From NCBI RefSeq assembly GCF_900104455.1, contig NZ_FNHB01000001.1, positions 992,001 through 1,056,000 of the forward strand: 64,000 bases of DNA. Direction: 5' to 3'. The stretch is from Dendrosporobacter quercicolus (lineage in GTDB: Bacteria; Bacillota; Negativicutes; DSM-1736; Dendrosporobacteraceae). The position numbers and the translations under genes are program-made. Below the pieces are notes generated by a model. It did no database searches. It worked only from the letters and a program-made list of their open reading frames with translations, and had not been told where the DNA came from. The stretch's first letter is position 1; each line of letters begins with the position of its first letter. Shown one piece after another: positions 18,001 to 23,900 of this stretch.

Positions 18001-20966
18001 ATGATTTCGGCCTGCCGCGGAACAATATGAAAAAAGAGGGGATCAAACCGGTCAATATGCTCAAGAAATCCACCGTACTGATAGAACTGTTCCACATCAA
18101 ACGCAAGGGGAGTACCCTTCCAGCGGTCCTTGGGCAAAGCGGAAATGCAATCTTTCCCGGTTCTTAAGTTGCGGTAAAATTGATCGAGCGTGCCGGCCCG
18201 CGGATAGCGGCCCGCTAAACCGATAATGGCAATATCCTCCGGCCGGCCGACCCGCTGGCCGGCGTTATGGCCGATCCTGCGCACTTGAGCGCCGGCCGGC
18301 CTTGCCGGATTGCCCGGCCGGAATTCAGGGCCTTCCCCGACGGCTGCGCCTTCCTTCTGAGAAGCGATATACGGCTCCAGATACGCCCGTACGGCCTGTT
18401 CTTCACCATACAAAACCGCAATTTGGGTTTTGCCGGCCTGCAGAATTACATCCAGCGCCCCCAAACCGGCTGCTGTCGGCAGTTTTCTCAAGCCGGAGGA
18501 CCTGTACAGCATTTGTTCCAGTCCGTCATCAATCCGCATACCGCCCTCAGCCCATAACGGCCAATTAATCGCAATCGTTTTCCCGCGACGCCGGCCCCGC
18601 TGTACTTGTTCCTGCCGCAAGCGCGCAAAGGTGTCCATAAAGGCGTTGGCGCTGGCGTAATCCGCCTGCCCGATATTGCCGCTAAGGGCGGAAAAAGAGG
18701 AAAACAGAACAAAGAAATCAAGGTTTTCTTCCTTGGTAACCTCATCCAAATGCCAAGCCCCCTGCACCTTTGGCCGAAATACTTCCGGTAATTCCGCCAG
18801 ATCCTTGTTGATAATGAATTGATCTCTAATCACGCCTGCACTATGAAAAATGCCGGTGACCGGCCCCAATTTCTCTTTAATTGCTGCAAAGGCCTGAACT
18901 GTATCACTTCTTTGCCCAATATCCGCCCGCAGATATAAGACCTCCGCCCCTTGTTGCCGGAGCCGGTCAATGCTTTCTTCCTGCCCGGCTTTCAGCTCCG
19001 ACCGGCCGATCAACGCCAGTTTGATTCTGGCCTGACCGGCAATATGACTGGCCAGCAGCAAGCCTAGCCCGCCCAGGCCGCCGGTAATCACATATACACC
19101 CTGGTCTTTATAATAAGCCGCAGCGGTATCTGACGCCAAATCCGTTTCCCGCAGCTGTTTGATGCAGCGCTGAAGCGGGTTGCCCCGGTAACCAATTTCA
19201 ATTGTCCCTGGCGCAGGCTGCAGCGCTTCCGCCTGGAGATGCTGCAGGACGGTGGGCAGGGACTGCAAGGCCAAATGCTCAATTGTGATCACTTGGCTGT
19301 GAAGCTGCGGATTTTCCAGGCAAGCGGTTTTCAGGACGCCGCTTAAGGCGTGGACATAGGGGCTCTCGTCAGTGGCCAGCACTTGCAGCAGCATTTCCCC
19401 GGGTGTTTTTTGCCGGAATTGTTGTTGTAACAGGGCCAATAATTGTCTGGCTTTATCTTCAACCTGGCCGGGGATCTGCTCCGCCGCCGCGTTCAGTTCA
19501 ATCACCCGGGCGGCAGGGAGTTGATTTTGCAGCGCTGCTTGCAGTGGCGCTGATCCATCAAACAAAATAACCAGACGCTGACTTTCTTGCGCAGCGGCAA
19601 CTGAAGGTTTGGCAATTTTCTGTCGCTGCCAGACAGGTTCAAAAAACAATAAGCGGGATTGCCCGCGAGCCGGAAGCGGCGCTTCGTCCCGTTCAGCTTC
19701 ACGACTCCGGGCGCATAAGAATGCAGTTCTATGGTTTTCCAGCAAATAGTCTGACAAACGCTGAACGCTGGGGTATTCAAACAACAGTGTGGGATACAGC
19801 TGTACAGCTAATTTTTGTTCCAGCTCTTTCACAAGGTGCAACAAATTGGTCGAATCCAGGCCTAAGTCATAAAACCCGGCATTTATGTCAACATCAGCAG
19901 CCTCCTTGTTTAAGGCTTGGCCGATTTCTGTCTGCAAATAGGAAATCATCGAGCCGGCGTCGCTGTCAGGCTGCGCTTGCGCTGCCGCCTGACCCGCATT
20001 TTCACTTTGCCGCCCGGTTGCTGTTTGCCGGGCTGGCGGCTCTGCCGCCAACCGGCTTGGCGTACTGTCGTTTTGCTCAATGAACTTTTTAAGCAATTCC
20101 GGTTCCCGGATTCGTTTAATTGTCAATTTATCAAATTCCAGCAACAGCCGGCCTTGCTCATCAAAAACCAATAGATCAGTTGAAGCGATGTCGGGCGGCA
20201 TACTTACTTTTTCCTCCGGCCGGGCCGTTTGTTTGGTATAAGTATAGATGGTTGAGGGAAGAGGCTGATGAATGCAGAAGCGTTCAATTGCAAAAGGAAG
20301 ATACGTTGCCCCCGGCTGAGGCCCCTGGCCCGGAGGTTCATTCAAGCGAAAAGCTACGCCGGATAAAGTTGCGCCATCCAAAAAAGCCGGATGAGCATAA
20401 AACCGGGGTCGGAATTTTTCCGCCAGCTCACTCAAATGAAGTGCCATGACTTCTTCATGGTTGGCTTGATAGATGGTCCCTGCTGTTTTCATAAATGAAT
20501 CATGCGTAATACCAACCTGCCGGATCAGGCCGTAAACCTCATTCATATCCCGCCGTACCAAAGCACCGTTGATAAAGGCCCGGACATCCATCTGCCGGCC
20601 GGGTTCCGTCCGCTCCTTTAAGAACAGCAGGCACTCCATATTGTCAGCCGCCTGGCCATCGACAAGCTGATTATTTTTGACCTTTTGACTGGCTATGGTT
20701 ACTTTCCAGTTGGATTTCTCCGGCGAAAATGTCACCGAAACTCTTTGATCAAAAGTTTCCGCGGTAACCAGCGGTTGTTTAAACAAAATGTTGCGCAGCT
20801 CGATTGTCTGTGTGCCCAGATATTCCAACGCCAGCCGGTAGATCATATCCAGGAATGTCACTCCGGGAAGAGTGCGGACGCCATGAACGCGATGGTCACG
20901 GACAATGTAGTTCGAATGCTTAATGCTTTGTACAAATGTCTTCTGCTGTGTTTTCTTACTGCTCAT
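1..20966 (-). CDS. Trans-AT modular polyketide synthase, gene A (partial, 3' end beyond window)
   Basis: Cytosolic multimodular PKS of at least 6988 residues; the reading frame stays open to base 1. Domain order by residue: DH 1-286, ACP 334-411, KR 436-813, KS 906-1348, KR 1539-1914, ACP 1979-2068, KS 2113-2556, degenerate DH 2739-3024, KR 3028-3449, ACP 3526-3609, KS 3651-4068, tandem beta-branching ACPs 4309-4383 and 4439-4519, PfaD-type ER 4543-5011, KS 5044-5479, DH 5658-5949, KR 5958-6328, ACP 6403-6488, KS 6540-6985. No AT domains occur; each KS is followed by the usual linker ending in YPFARERYW-like sequence. The start ATG lies 5 nt after the gene B stop, and its AGGAGG overlaps the last codons of gene B, so translation is probably coupled. 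Starting with a DH makes this the downstream half of a split module whose KS ends gene B. Boundaries are estimates from motifs. The trans-AT PKS assignment is very secure. Confidence 0.97.
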   Translation of the reverse strand, partial: MSSKKTQQKTFVQSIKHSNYIVRDHRVHGVRTLPGVTFLDMIYRLALEYLGTQTIELRNILFKQPLVTAETFDQRVSVTFSPEKSNWKVTIASQKVKNNQLVDGQAADNMECLLFLKERTEPGRQMDVRAFINGALVRRDMNEVYGLIRQVGITHDSFMKTAGTIYQANHEEVMALHLSELAEKFRPRFYAHPAFLDGATLSGVAFRLNEPPGQGPQPGATYLPFAIERFCIHQPLPSTIYTYTKQTARPEEKVSMPPDIASTDLLVFDEQGRLLLEFDKLTIKRIREPELLKKFIEQNDSTPSRLAAEPPARQTATGRQSENAGQAAAQAQPDSDAGSMISYLQTEIGQALNKEAADVDINAGFYDLGLDSTNLLHLVKELEQKLAVQLYPTLLFEYPSVQRLSDYLLENHRTAFLCARSREAERDEAPLPARGQSRLLFFEPVWQRQKIAKPSVAAAQESQRLVILFDGSAPLQAALQNQLPAARVIELNAAAEQIPGQVEDKARQLLALLQQQFRQKTPGEMLLQVLATDESPYVHALSGVLKTACLENPQLHSQVITIEHLALQSLPTVLQHLQAEALQPAPGTIEIGYRGNPLQRCIKQLRETDLASDTAAAYYKDQGVYVITGGLGGLGLLLASHIAGQARIKLALIGRSELKAGQEESIDRLRQQGAEVLYLRADIGQRSDTVQAFAAIKEKLGPVTGIFHSAGVIRDQFIINKDLAELPEVFRPKVQGAWHLDEVTKEENLDFFVLFSSFSALSGNIGQADYASANAFMDTFARLRQEQVQRGRRRGKTIAINWPLWAEGGMRIDDGLEQMLYRSSGLRKLPTAAGLGALDVILQAGKTQIAVLYGEEQAVRAYLEPYIASQKEGAAVGEGPEFRPGNPARPAGAQVRRIGHNAGQRVGRPEDIAIIGLAGRYPRAGTLDQFYRNLRTGKDCISALPKDRWKGTPLAFDVEQFYQYGGFLEHIDRFDPLFFHIVPRQAEIMDPQARLFLETAWEACEDAGFYQNRTEHYFPSSGEKSVGVFVGVFWSHYELFAADMTHRGTPTAFGTSPASIPNMVSYCLNFHGPSLAVDSMCSSALTAIHLACESLRRRDCHYAVAGGVNLVTHPHKYMFLAQARLLASQGRCRSFGAGGDGYVPGEGVGAVLLTTLAQAEREGYPIYGVIKGSALNHVGKTSGAMVPDPVAQSEVITAALKKAGIDPRTISYVEAHGTGTALGDPIEIQGLKRSFQQWTQEQQYCAIGSAKSNIGHLEAAAGIAGLTKLLLQLKHREIFPSLHSETLNPYIPFQDTPFYVADQLRKWTRPEIETDGKKTVYPRRAGLSSFGANGSNAHLIIEEYVSPKQEVITVRPPSPVIVPLSAKNEAGLKAYAQKLLDFLRKEKEPLPENQGLAPEASAPELTGAAAIDITALAYTLQTGREAMACRVAFIVSTIPELLQKLALFLNGREDAESCFFGQVKKGRAATAPLAVEEDIEQAIARWLREKTGNLAQLWVQGLPLDWQKLYDGERPRRISLPTYPFARERYWLPAVDGPAPVSTEILLAYPCWQEQATHNGELPVPGYEQHVVLLCEPAGVSPESIEARLSGVRCLILQAQESNIAERFQTYAAQVFAQIQGILKNQPKGRALIQLVISPQNDQLLFRGLSGLLKTAQLENPKLIGQLIEVEAGAGSEEIAAKLTENSRRPHDRQIRYQDGGRTVAILREVEADREEVPWKDGGVYLITGGASGLGAIFAGEIAGKVKDATLILTGRSQLNAAKQAKLQEIRNLGARLAYRQVDVTQAQAVTDLIQSIQQEFGRLNGIIHAAGVLRDNFILKKTPAEFAEVLAPKVSGLVSLDEASKDLPLDFFIFFSSGTGIRGNIGQSDYATANAFMDAYAEYRSGLAAANQRYGRTLSINWPLWKEGGMQIDEALARTLRQTLGIVALETRTGLRAFYQVFALSRSQVLVMEGDLAKMREYLLTAPLQVRGPSAAALPFDPVILKEKTLHQLKVLLGEIAKLNADRIEADEPLENYGIDSIMITGFNEKLAAAFEELSKTIFFEYQTLGEVAEYLAAEYPQECRRWTGTEAPVAGKEAAAALPREGEYPAPTQPAGAAGSFAAMAAPDAKPREPIAVVGLSGRYPQAKNMAEFWRNLAAGKDCISEIPPDRWGLAEFFAPDKTTAAVQGKSYSKWGGFVEGFADFDPLFFAISPAEALNMDPQERLFLESCWEVLEDAGYTREQLAKQHRQRIGVFAGITKTGFALYGPDLRKQDKDAFPQTSFGSVANRVSYLLNLQGPSMPVDTMCSSALTAIHEACEHLYRGECEAAIAGGVNLYLHPASYIQLCNFQMLATDGQCKSFGQGADGFVPGEGVGCVLLKPLSRALADHDHIYAVIRGTSINHGGKTNGYTVPNPRAQGAVIREALEKAGVHARAISYIEAHGTGTELGDPIEIAGLLQAFARDTQDTGFCAIGSVKSNIGHLEAAAGIAGIAKVILQMKHRKIAPSLHAKTLNPNIQFAKTPFVVQQELAEWKRPVIDVNGESREYPRIAGISSFGAGGANAHVVLEEYVPARSEAALSTAGRPKPAIIVLSARNGKQLTAQAERLLTAIGDRQFAEGDLANIAYTLQVGRDAMEERLGLLAGSMQELAEKLSGFLAGQTSGLYQGRVKRDKETLSIFTADEEWQEALDKWLKRGKYGKLLALWVKGLSFDWNRLYDDRKPYRISLPAYPFARERYWLPERAAPKNACGLPPAGADCLHPLLQQNTSDLAEQRYSSTFTGEAFFLTDQILAGQRVLSGAAGLEMARAAVALGTGKQEEKNGIRLTDVIWDQPIVVGEQPVRVHIALFPGDNGTIGYEIYSEGTGADGEVTVYGQGSAAPGAAGEHPALDLGAIQAECTRQGLSPAQCGTAFTAAGNDSGPGYPGIEAVYAGQSLVLAKLGLTGLAPGGQEQFVLPAALLEAAWQVAAGFTTGGQTVLSFALQEMGIFSRCPAVLWAVLRHSDGSPVDSGARKWDIDLCDEQGNVCVRLQGLEIQALESAPASARQEPFPLLTFAEEWQEQALTDVSPVPVKTMICVAAAAENRQRIREIMPSLDRQTKLIFISPGAGCREQAAQQYFIPGDERAAYEQVFRSIREEQGDVDAIMYLRTLEQPDWSRDNAAIVYILQALAATQFNIKRFLLAAPFADGLERCYLEAWIGFERSLKFALPSTQLAVVYQAACGLEPDEKVEAWLRTGWAELQAGKIQSALYQEGKRYVYKVRPARLQAGGSPFRPEGTYLITGGCGGLGLLVAAYLARKHPVKLLLAGRSPGSEEQQRKIKALEAMGSQVMYLRADVCDPIAMHEGLKQAKARWGDIHGVIHAAGIQERQSILDKEITSFQRVLDPKIKGTLVLDELLQAEPLDFVCYFSSSAAVLGDFGSCDYAIGNRFLMAYARYRNDRQRQGQKRGKAIVINWPLWKDGGMRFSGEEAALYLKSSGQRLLETEEGLRLFEQLLAQDQAQHLVLAGQPGRLEGFFGIAPDKVPAASTGAGAAGRGRRPEMKGLSLVQCIGWDLREYAGQVLQISRDQLDMETNFADFGFDSISLARYAAVLSSHYGSEITPALFFGHSTLEKLTQYFLSAHYEKMQEFYRENSKAPVNTVPVRPPAALLRPAAKPARYSRKNAAASLAEPIAVIGMSGRFPQAWNVDEMWNILAQGKDAVEEFIDDRYSGKRLGKNNFQCGYIPGVSEFDPLFFEISPREAMSMDPRQRLLLQEAWRALEDAGYGARQTAAGKIGMFVGAEEGDYGRLVREKGSITANNTAMLAARLAYFLNLNGPVMTINTACSSGLAAAHQACLSLRSRECDAAIAAGVSLLLTSEIFAGMSQAGMLSEDGRCFTFDMRANGMAPGEAVVAVVLKRLAQAETDGDPIYAVIRGSGINYDGKTNGITAPSAVAQTRLLRSVYDQYQIKPEEIEYIVTHGTGTKLGDSVEINALYDAFKGHSRKRGYCALTSTKTNFGHTLAASGLVSLVSLIQAFRHETIPASLHCEQENETIPWRESPFYVNKKARPWLRQAEKGRLGAVSAFGMSGTNVHMVLQDYLPGTGVVVQESAPYCLLVFSAKSGEALQAKMGEMLTSLAGGQWQEQDLPRISYTLLAGRQHFPQRCAMVIQDLEDAVYVLKQAGSGASSPKLFQGQIPRNFTGQKALEQYGRELLAKSRTMKTDKNRWQETLLALADLYCQGYEFSWELLFADNIPRRIHLPAYPFARGRYWGADSPYTAADNTTTAAATVLSDQPPLQADAGQRLRPAVSAHKPSGLLLPALPAAFATGGQSGPALQAREPVPPEALQEQLTASLAAVLYTKPSEVNVDDKFIDLGLDSILGVEWMKAVNKQYGTSIPATKIYDYPTIREFAGFLGKELKGDALPHSVPAVPPEKPGRILLKPLADDPLFSNHPALQNQKTSIAAAQPVSAGELAPEEPLQEALAASLAQILYLQPGDMEVDKKFIDMGLDSILGVEWMKAVNKQYGTSIPATKIYDYPTIREFAGFMAKEQNQPGGYSRPQTAAPPGRPAQTRRAIPAAKHEDAIYQAVGAFVRETSTVLDTNGSVQPENLGNPIFQQRYRCKWNYFAGSMYRGISSEAFVIAMGNSGLLSFFGSAGFRREELEYRIQNIQVRLGTKQPYGMCLMANLNDPEEEWRQAELFLKYQIPVIEAAAYSDLTLPLVYFRLKGLVKRADQIIRPRRIIAKCSRLEVARLFLSPPPSDMVNDLLQSGVINEEEAELSRYIPMADDLAVEADSGGHTDQGVAFSLIPAVISLKEEIKRQHHYQEDILIGCGGGIGTPEAVVSAFMLGADFIFTGSINQCTVESGAPDMVKEILHSLTIHDTAMTIAGDMFEIGAKVQVVKKHSQFYLRANRLYQLFTQYNSLEEIPPAVRREIETKYFKKTFAEVWDLVCEYKNKQKAAQIKEAQDNPRLKMTLIFKWYFAHCTQATLQGDETEQDNFQIFCGPALGSFNQWVRGTPYEDWKNRHVAEIAELLMLKACEAIQAKPFFTRVVSPDHTVRDVSPAKAGAAALNINSALAEDPAIAVIGMAGQFPQANTLAEFWDNLSKGKDCISEIPASRWPLEAYYDPDPQAAGKTYCKWMGVLEEADKFDPLFFNISPAEAELMDPQQRLFLENCWSCMEDAGLSPAFLSGSRCGVFVGCGTNSYGQSTSGQGLNAQVLMGAATSILSARISYLLNLKGPCLAIETACSSSLVAIAEACNSLLLGTCDLALAGGVNVQPGPSMHIMTSSAGMLSKDGRCFAFDTRANGFVPGEGAGVILLKRLADAVRDQDPVYGVIRGWGINQDGKTNGITAPSVNSQINLEKEIYERFQIDPATISLVEAHGTGTKLGDPIEVEALTAAFRAFTGKENYCALGSVKSNIGHLLTAAGAAGVIKVLLALQHKLLPPTIHFETLNEHISIDGSPFYINTKLQPWETAAGVPRRAGVSSFGFSGTNAHLVIEEYLPPAAAETPAGLAAEEPVLLVLSAKSEEQLTRYAAKMKNWLEARQDLNLADMAYTLQTGREAMAYRLALVVHSREALQAALAAVAAGRTPPGLLTAQAQKSREDVAVFEADEDAKALLQTWIQKRKWHEIAAVWVKGLDIDWEGLYGKSKPRRIHLPAYPFARESYWVPAADGKSAGPAVPHLSGGLQPLLQQNLSSFAEQRFRSVFTGREFFLADHVIKGQRVLPGAAYLEMARAAVEQAAGIPAERATAIRLTNIVWLRPVVVGEQPVCLDITLYPGADGGIGFEIAGHIEGRQAESVVHSQGQAVLYAPAEPPVVDLASLQAAAGQRSWTAAQCYEAFQIMGIDYGPGHRGLEAVYAGAGQVLAKLRLPAAVAGNQFFLHPSLLDAALQASIGFMMLSGGELSRDAALKPLLPFMLQQVEIFAPCAPAMWAAIRRSDDSAAGPKIQTFDIDLCDEQGTVCVRLQGLSSRALEGEIAQTASPAMTEALLLAPYWREQAVVPEDRPLVFDQHLVLLCEPGEVSPERLEASLDGVRCLTLTARPASIEERFRAYAGEVMQEIQTILKAKPTGAVLVQLVIAGQKELQLLSGLAGLLKAAQLENPKLVGQLIDLGEPSREITAILQENSRRPGDKQIRYQNGKRLVAGWRELAFAQQEGGSPWKEGGVYLITGGAGGLGLIFAREIAGKAKAATIILAGRSPLRADQQAKFRELSALGVRIEYQRLDVTRKQDVMEFIRRICENFGGLHGIIHSAGVIRDNFIIKKTGEELQAVLAPKVTGLVNLDEASKELPLDFFVLFSSMTGVLGNIGQSDYAAANAFMDAYAGYRNDLVAAKQRKGQTLSINWPLWQEGGMQVDAETAALIWRDAGMTPMRTATGIRALYHGLASGNHQIMTAEGAIKRLRAVLLGRTDGTAEGKTVSGGGENTAVPASGQDGLREKTENYFKRVLSAVIKLPAQRIEADLPLEKYGIDSVMVLQLTNQLEKTFGPLSKTLFFEYQNIRELTGYFLEAYREQLPQLLGLEEKAAETVRKTGEAVPVPKPVQPGVSTRRRLWSPVLNGPQRPNQQAVLEIAVIGVAGRYPQAANIAEFWKNLRDGRDSITEIPPDRWDHSRYFDPDRNQPGKTYSKWGGFLDGVDRFDPLFFNISPREAEFMDPQERLFLECVYETLEDAGYTREALGSYQGLDLEGNVGVFVGVMYQEYQLYGAQEQALGRPVALAGNPSSIANRVSYFCNFHGPSMAVDTMCSSSLTAIHLACQSLQRGGCEAAIAGGVNVSVHPNKYLLLGQGSFASSKGRCESFGEGGDGYVPGEGVGAVLLKPLAKAIADGDHIYGIIKGTAVNHGGKTNGYTVPNPNAQAGVIEQALKEGGIDPRTVSYIEAHGTGTSLGDPIEIAGLTKTFARYTQAKQFCAIGSAKSNIGHCESAAGIAGVTKVLLQLKYRQLAPSLHAEVLNPHIQFSDTPFVVQQELAEWKRPLLEVNGGTKEYPRIAGVSSFGAGGSNAHVVIEEYIAPGPERL
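15..1350 (-). other. PKS module M14: KS (rest of module beyond the window)
   Basis: A nearly complete KS with DTMCSSS, AHGTGTSLGDP and KSNIGHCESAAG. It is most similar to the M2 KS of gene C, including the shared GNVGVF(V/A)GVMY segment and VNPHK- or HPNKY-type context. By that resemblance, the following module beyond base 1 might again carry a beta-branching ACP; this cannot be seen here. Confidence 0.88.
1505..5835 (-). other. PKS module M13: KS-DH-KR-ACP
   Basis: The KS (4530-5835) has ETACSSS, AHGTGTKLGDP and KSNIGHLLTAAG, and is very close to the KS of M3. The DH (3120-3995) is intact (DHVIKGQRVLPG, LLDAALQ). The KR (1985-3095) has TGGAGGLG, FSSMTG and SDYAAANAF, with an IRD Asp. The ACP (1505-1760) has GIDSVMV. 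Predicted outcome: an enoyl unit. ACP plus the next KS resembles the M1 ACP plus M2 KS of gene C. Confidence 0.9.
7444..7546 (-). repeat. Near-identical DNA repeat, copy 1 (second tandem beta-ACP)
   Basis: About 100 bp covering the phosphopantetheine site and the following helices of the second M12 ACP. It matches the copy 399 bp away (133 codons) with only about three or four substitutions by eye. The encoded segment from LDSILGVEW to IREFAGF is identical in protein. This is far closer than the other ACPs of the cluster and points to recent duplication or gene conversion. Confidence 0.85.
7843..7945 (-). repeat. Near-identical DNA repeat, copy 2 (first tandem beta-ACP)
   Basis: Partner of the repeat at 7444-7546, lying in the first M12 ACP in the same orientation and frame. 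Similarity falls off outside the ACP core, in the inter-ACP linker. Confidence 0.85.
10140..14630 (-). other. PKS module M11: KS-DH(inactive)-KR-ACP
   Basis: The KS (13300-14630) has DTMCSSA, AHGTGTELGDP and KSNIGHLEAAAG. The DH-like domain (11895-12750) is well preserved overall, but its catalytic sites are lost: HxxxGxxxxP reads QILAGQRVLSG (His to Gln, Pro to Ser), the LLDAAFQ motif reads LLEAAWQ (Asp to Glu), and YGPGHRG reads SGPGYPG. It is expected not to dehydrate. The KR (10620-11885) has TGGCGGLG, FSSSAAV and CDYAIGN, and lacks the B-type Asp (AGIQERQ). The ACP (10140-10390) has GFDSISL. Predicted outcome: the hydroxyl is kept. Confidence 0.88.
14765..18250 (-). other. PKS module M10: KS-KR-ACP
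   Basis: The KS (16925-18250) has DSMCSSA, AHGTGTALGDP and KSNIGHLEAAAG. The KR (15225-16350) has TGGASGLG, FFSSGTG and SDYATANAF, with LRD retaining the B-type Asp. The ACP (14765-15030) has GIDSIMI. KR, ACP and the next KS closely resemble the KR-ACP of M3 and the KS of M4, suggesting a duplicated block. Predicted outcome: a beta-hydroxy intermediate. Confidence 0.9.
18530..20960 (-). other. PKS split module M9, downstream half: DH-ACP-KR
   Basis: The DH (20110-20960) begins within 25 residues of the protein start and has DHRVHGVRTLPG. The second motif, FLDGATL, keeps the Asp, but Leu replaces the usual Gln or His. The ACP (19735-19965) has GLDSTNLLHL (no Trp). The KR (18530-19660) has TGGLGGLG, FSSFSA and ADYASANAF, and an IRD Asp. 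The order DH-ACP-KR, with the ACP before the KR, is a known trans-AT arrangement for split modules. Predicted outcome with the gene B KS: an alpha,beta-enoyl unit. Confidence 0.87.
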
Positions 20967-20971
20967 GCCTG

Positions 20972-23900
20972 TTATACCTCCTCTATGTTAAAAAATTCGT
21001 TGAATTCATGGACTTCGTCCTGCTCCGGAAGAATAAACGTTTCCTGGGCCGGATCATTGTTGAAGGCTGCTGCTTCCTCAGGCCAGCAGCGCTGACGCTG
21101 AAAGCTGATCTTGTTGCCCCTTGATTTCAGTGTGGCCTTATGGGTAGCCGGTATCCCCTCATTGCTGACAATCAAATGGGCATTATTTCCGCCCAGTCCA
21201 AAGGCGCTGACGCCGGCGCGCAGAATACCATTTTCACTGGTCCATTTCTTTGCGTTTTGCACGGGGTAAAAGGGTGATTCCGCAAAATTGAAGCGCGGGT
21301 TGGGCGTGGCGCAGTGCAAGGTCGGCGGCAGTTCCTGCCGGGTTATGGCCAGCAGGACTTTGATCATGCCGGCCGCCCCGGCCGCGCTGAGCAAATGCCC
21401 GATGTTGCTTTTTACGCTGCCCACCCCGCAAAATTGTTTTTTGGCGGTGTGTTCCGCAAAAACCCGGGTCAGTGCTCTTAATTCGATGGGATCGCCAATC
21501 AAGGTGCCGGTGCCGTGGGTTTCCACATAGCTGATCGTTTCCGGACTGACGCCGGCAGCCGTTACAACGGTTTTAATAAGCGCCTGCTGCGCCTCCGGAT
21601 TAGGCGTCGTGACCCCCATCGTATTCCCGTCGCTGTTTAAGGCCGACCCGTCGATCACGCCGTAAATTTTATTATCGTCTTGAATGGCTTTGTGCAGGGG
21701 TTTTAACACCAGTACCCCGCAGCCTTCCCCTAAGCCAATTCCGTCAGCCCCGGCGTCAAAGGTCTTGCAGCGCCCGTCGGGGGATAAAATTCCCGCGGCG
21801 CTCAAGCCGACAAAGACCTGCTCGTCCAATAAAATATCAACCCCTCCGGCTAAGGCAATTTCCGCTTCGCCGTTCTGAAGGCTTTTAACGGCTAAATGAA
21901 TGGCGGTTAACGCACTGGCGCAGGCTGCGTCTACGACCATATTGGGGCCTGTGAAGTTATACACATGCGCTAAATGAACGGCAATGAAATTTTGTCCTAC
22001 GCCGGTAACCCAGCCTTTGTCCTTTTTCTTGAGTTTAGCGATAAAGTTGGCTGACCTTGCACCGGCAAAGACGCCGACCCGCTTTCCCCATAAATCTTTT
22101 TTGCCGTAACCGGCATCGGCCAGGGCTTCCGCACTTACCTCCAGCCATTGCCGCTGCAAGGGATCGATCTGCGGCGCCAGCGACGCCGGTATCTTAAAAT
22201 AGTCGGGATCAAAGTTTTCTATGCCGTCAATAAAAGCCCCCCATTTACTGATACTCTTTCCGGCCTCAAAGGGACGGGCGTCGTAATATTTCTCCCAATC
22301 CCACCGCGATGTGGGCACTTCGCGCATACTGTCTTTCCCTGACCGCAGGTTATCCCAATATTCCTGGATATTCCCCGCGTCAGGAAAATGGCAGGCTATA
22401 CCAACCACGGCAATCCGGTCTTTATGTCCGTCGGGACTGCTGTGGTTGGCGGGGCTGGCCGGCTGGCCGCCTGTGGACGGCTCCGCGCCCTTTTCCGTAA
22501 CTTCCTCAATGGCAAATAAGGCCGCCATTGCTTCAGGATAGGTTTGCGTCAAATAAGCGGCCAGGCTCCCCAGGGTCGGATATTCGAGAAGAACCGACGG
22601 TTCCAGCGAGATGGTTCTTAACTCCCGGTCCATCCTGGTAATGACCTGGGCCAGTAAAATCGAATCCATGCCATATTCTTGAAACGGTACGTCCGCCTCC
22701 CATTTCCCCCGCTCCAGCTTCAATTCCCGGGAAAACAGGGAAACCAGCCAGGCTTGCACTGCCTGTAGCAGGTCGTCTGCATTCTGCGGCGGCCGGGCGT
22801 CAGGCCGCTCCATTGGCCTAGGAGCCGCTGCGTCCTTACTGATTGTGCTTTGCATAAGCCCGGCAGGCCGCCATAAAGCCGGATCAACCACCGCCGGCAG
22901 AATAACAGGGCCCGCCTGCCCGGATAAAATCCGGTCCAGGAACTGCAGCCCTTCGGCATTTGTATGGCTAAGCAGCCCTGTTTGCCGGTAGGCTTTGCTT
23001 TTTACTTCGCCCATCCCGGTTTCCTGCCAATTGGGCCACTCGATACTGACGATCGGACTGGAATGACTGTTGGCTTCGGCAAAATAATCCATATAGGCGT
23101 TGGCCATGGCATAATCGCTTTGCCCGGCGGCTAAAGCGGGAATGATTGCGGATACCGAGGAAAACAACACAAAAAACTGCAAAGGCTCCTCTAGAAAGGT
23201 TTGATACAGGCTGGCCAGTCCCGCTGTTTTCGGCGCTAATACCTGCTCGATCCCGGCGGCGGATTTGCGGATAAAGGCGGGATTTTCCCGGTCGCTCAGG
23301 CCCGCGCAGTGCAGGAGGCCGCCAATGGGTCCCCAACGGGCCTTTATTTCCTGCAGACTCAGCCGGACGGCGGCAGGGTCTGTCAATGGGACGGACAGCA
23401 CCTCAACTTGTGCGCCGTGCGCTTCCAAAGCCTGAACGGCTTTGATTTTGCGGGCCAGCGGGGTGTTCTCCCGGTAAGAGGCCCATTGTTCCCGCGGCGG
23501 CATACGCTCCCGCCCGGTAAGGACTAAGCGCTTAACGCCATGCCGCCTTACAAAATGCTCGGCGCATAAGTACCCCAGGCCGCGCGTCCCGCCTGTAATC
23601 CACAGCACATGGCCTTCCGGAAAATCCAAAACCTCCCGGCCGCCGTCAAACACTTGCACTGGGGCCAGAACAGCCCGGTAACGCCGTCCCTCCCGGTAGC
23701 AAACCTCAGCGTCCCTGCTGTCCAGGTGAAACTCGGCGGCAATCTGCCGCGCCAGGGTGTCATCATCCATTGCCCGTTCCACATCCATATGTCTTGACCG
23801 CAGGTGGCGATACTCGCTTTGCAGCATCCGGTACAACCCGGCGCGGGTAGCTCCGGACAGGTTGACCGCCGTATTCCGGTACGTCTCCAGACCTTTGGTT

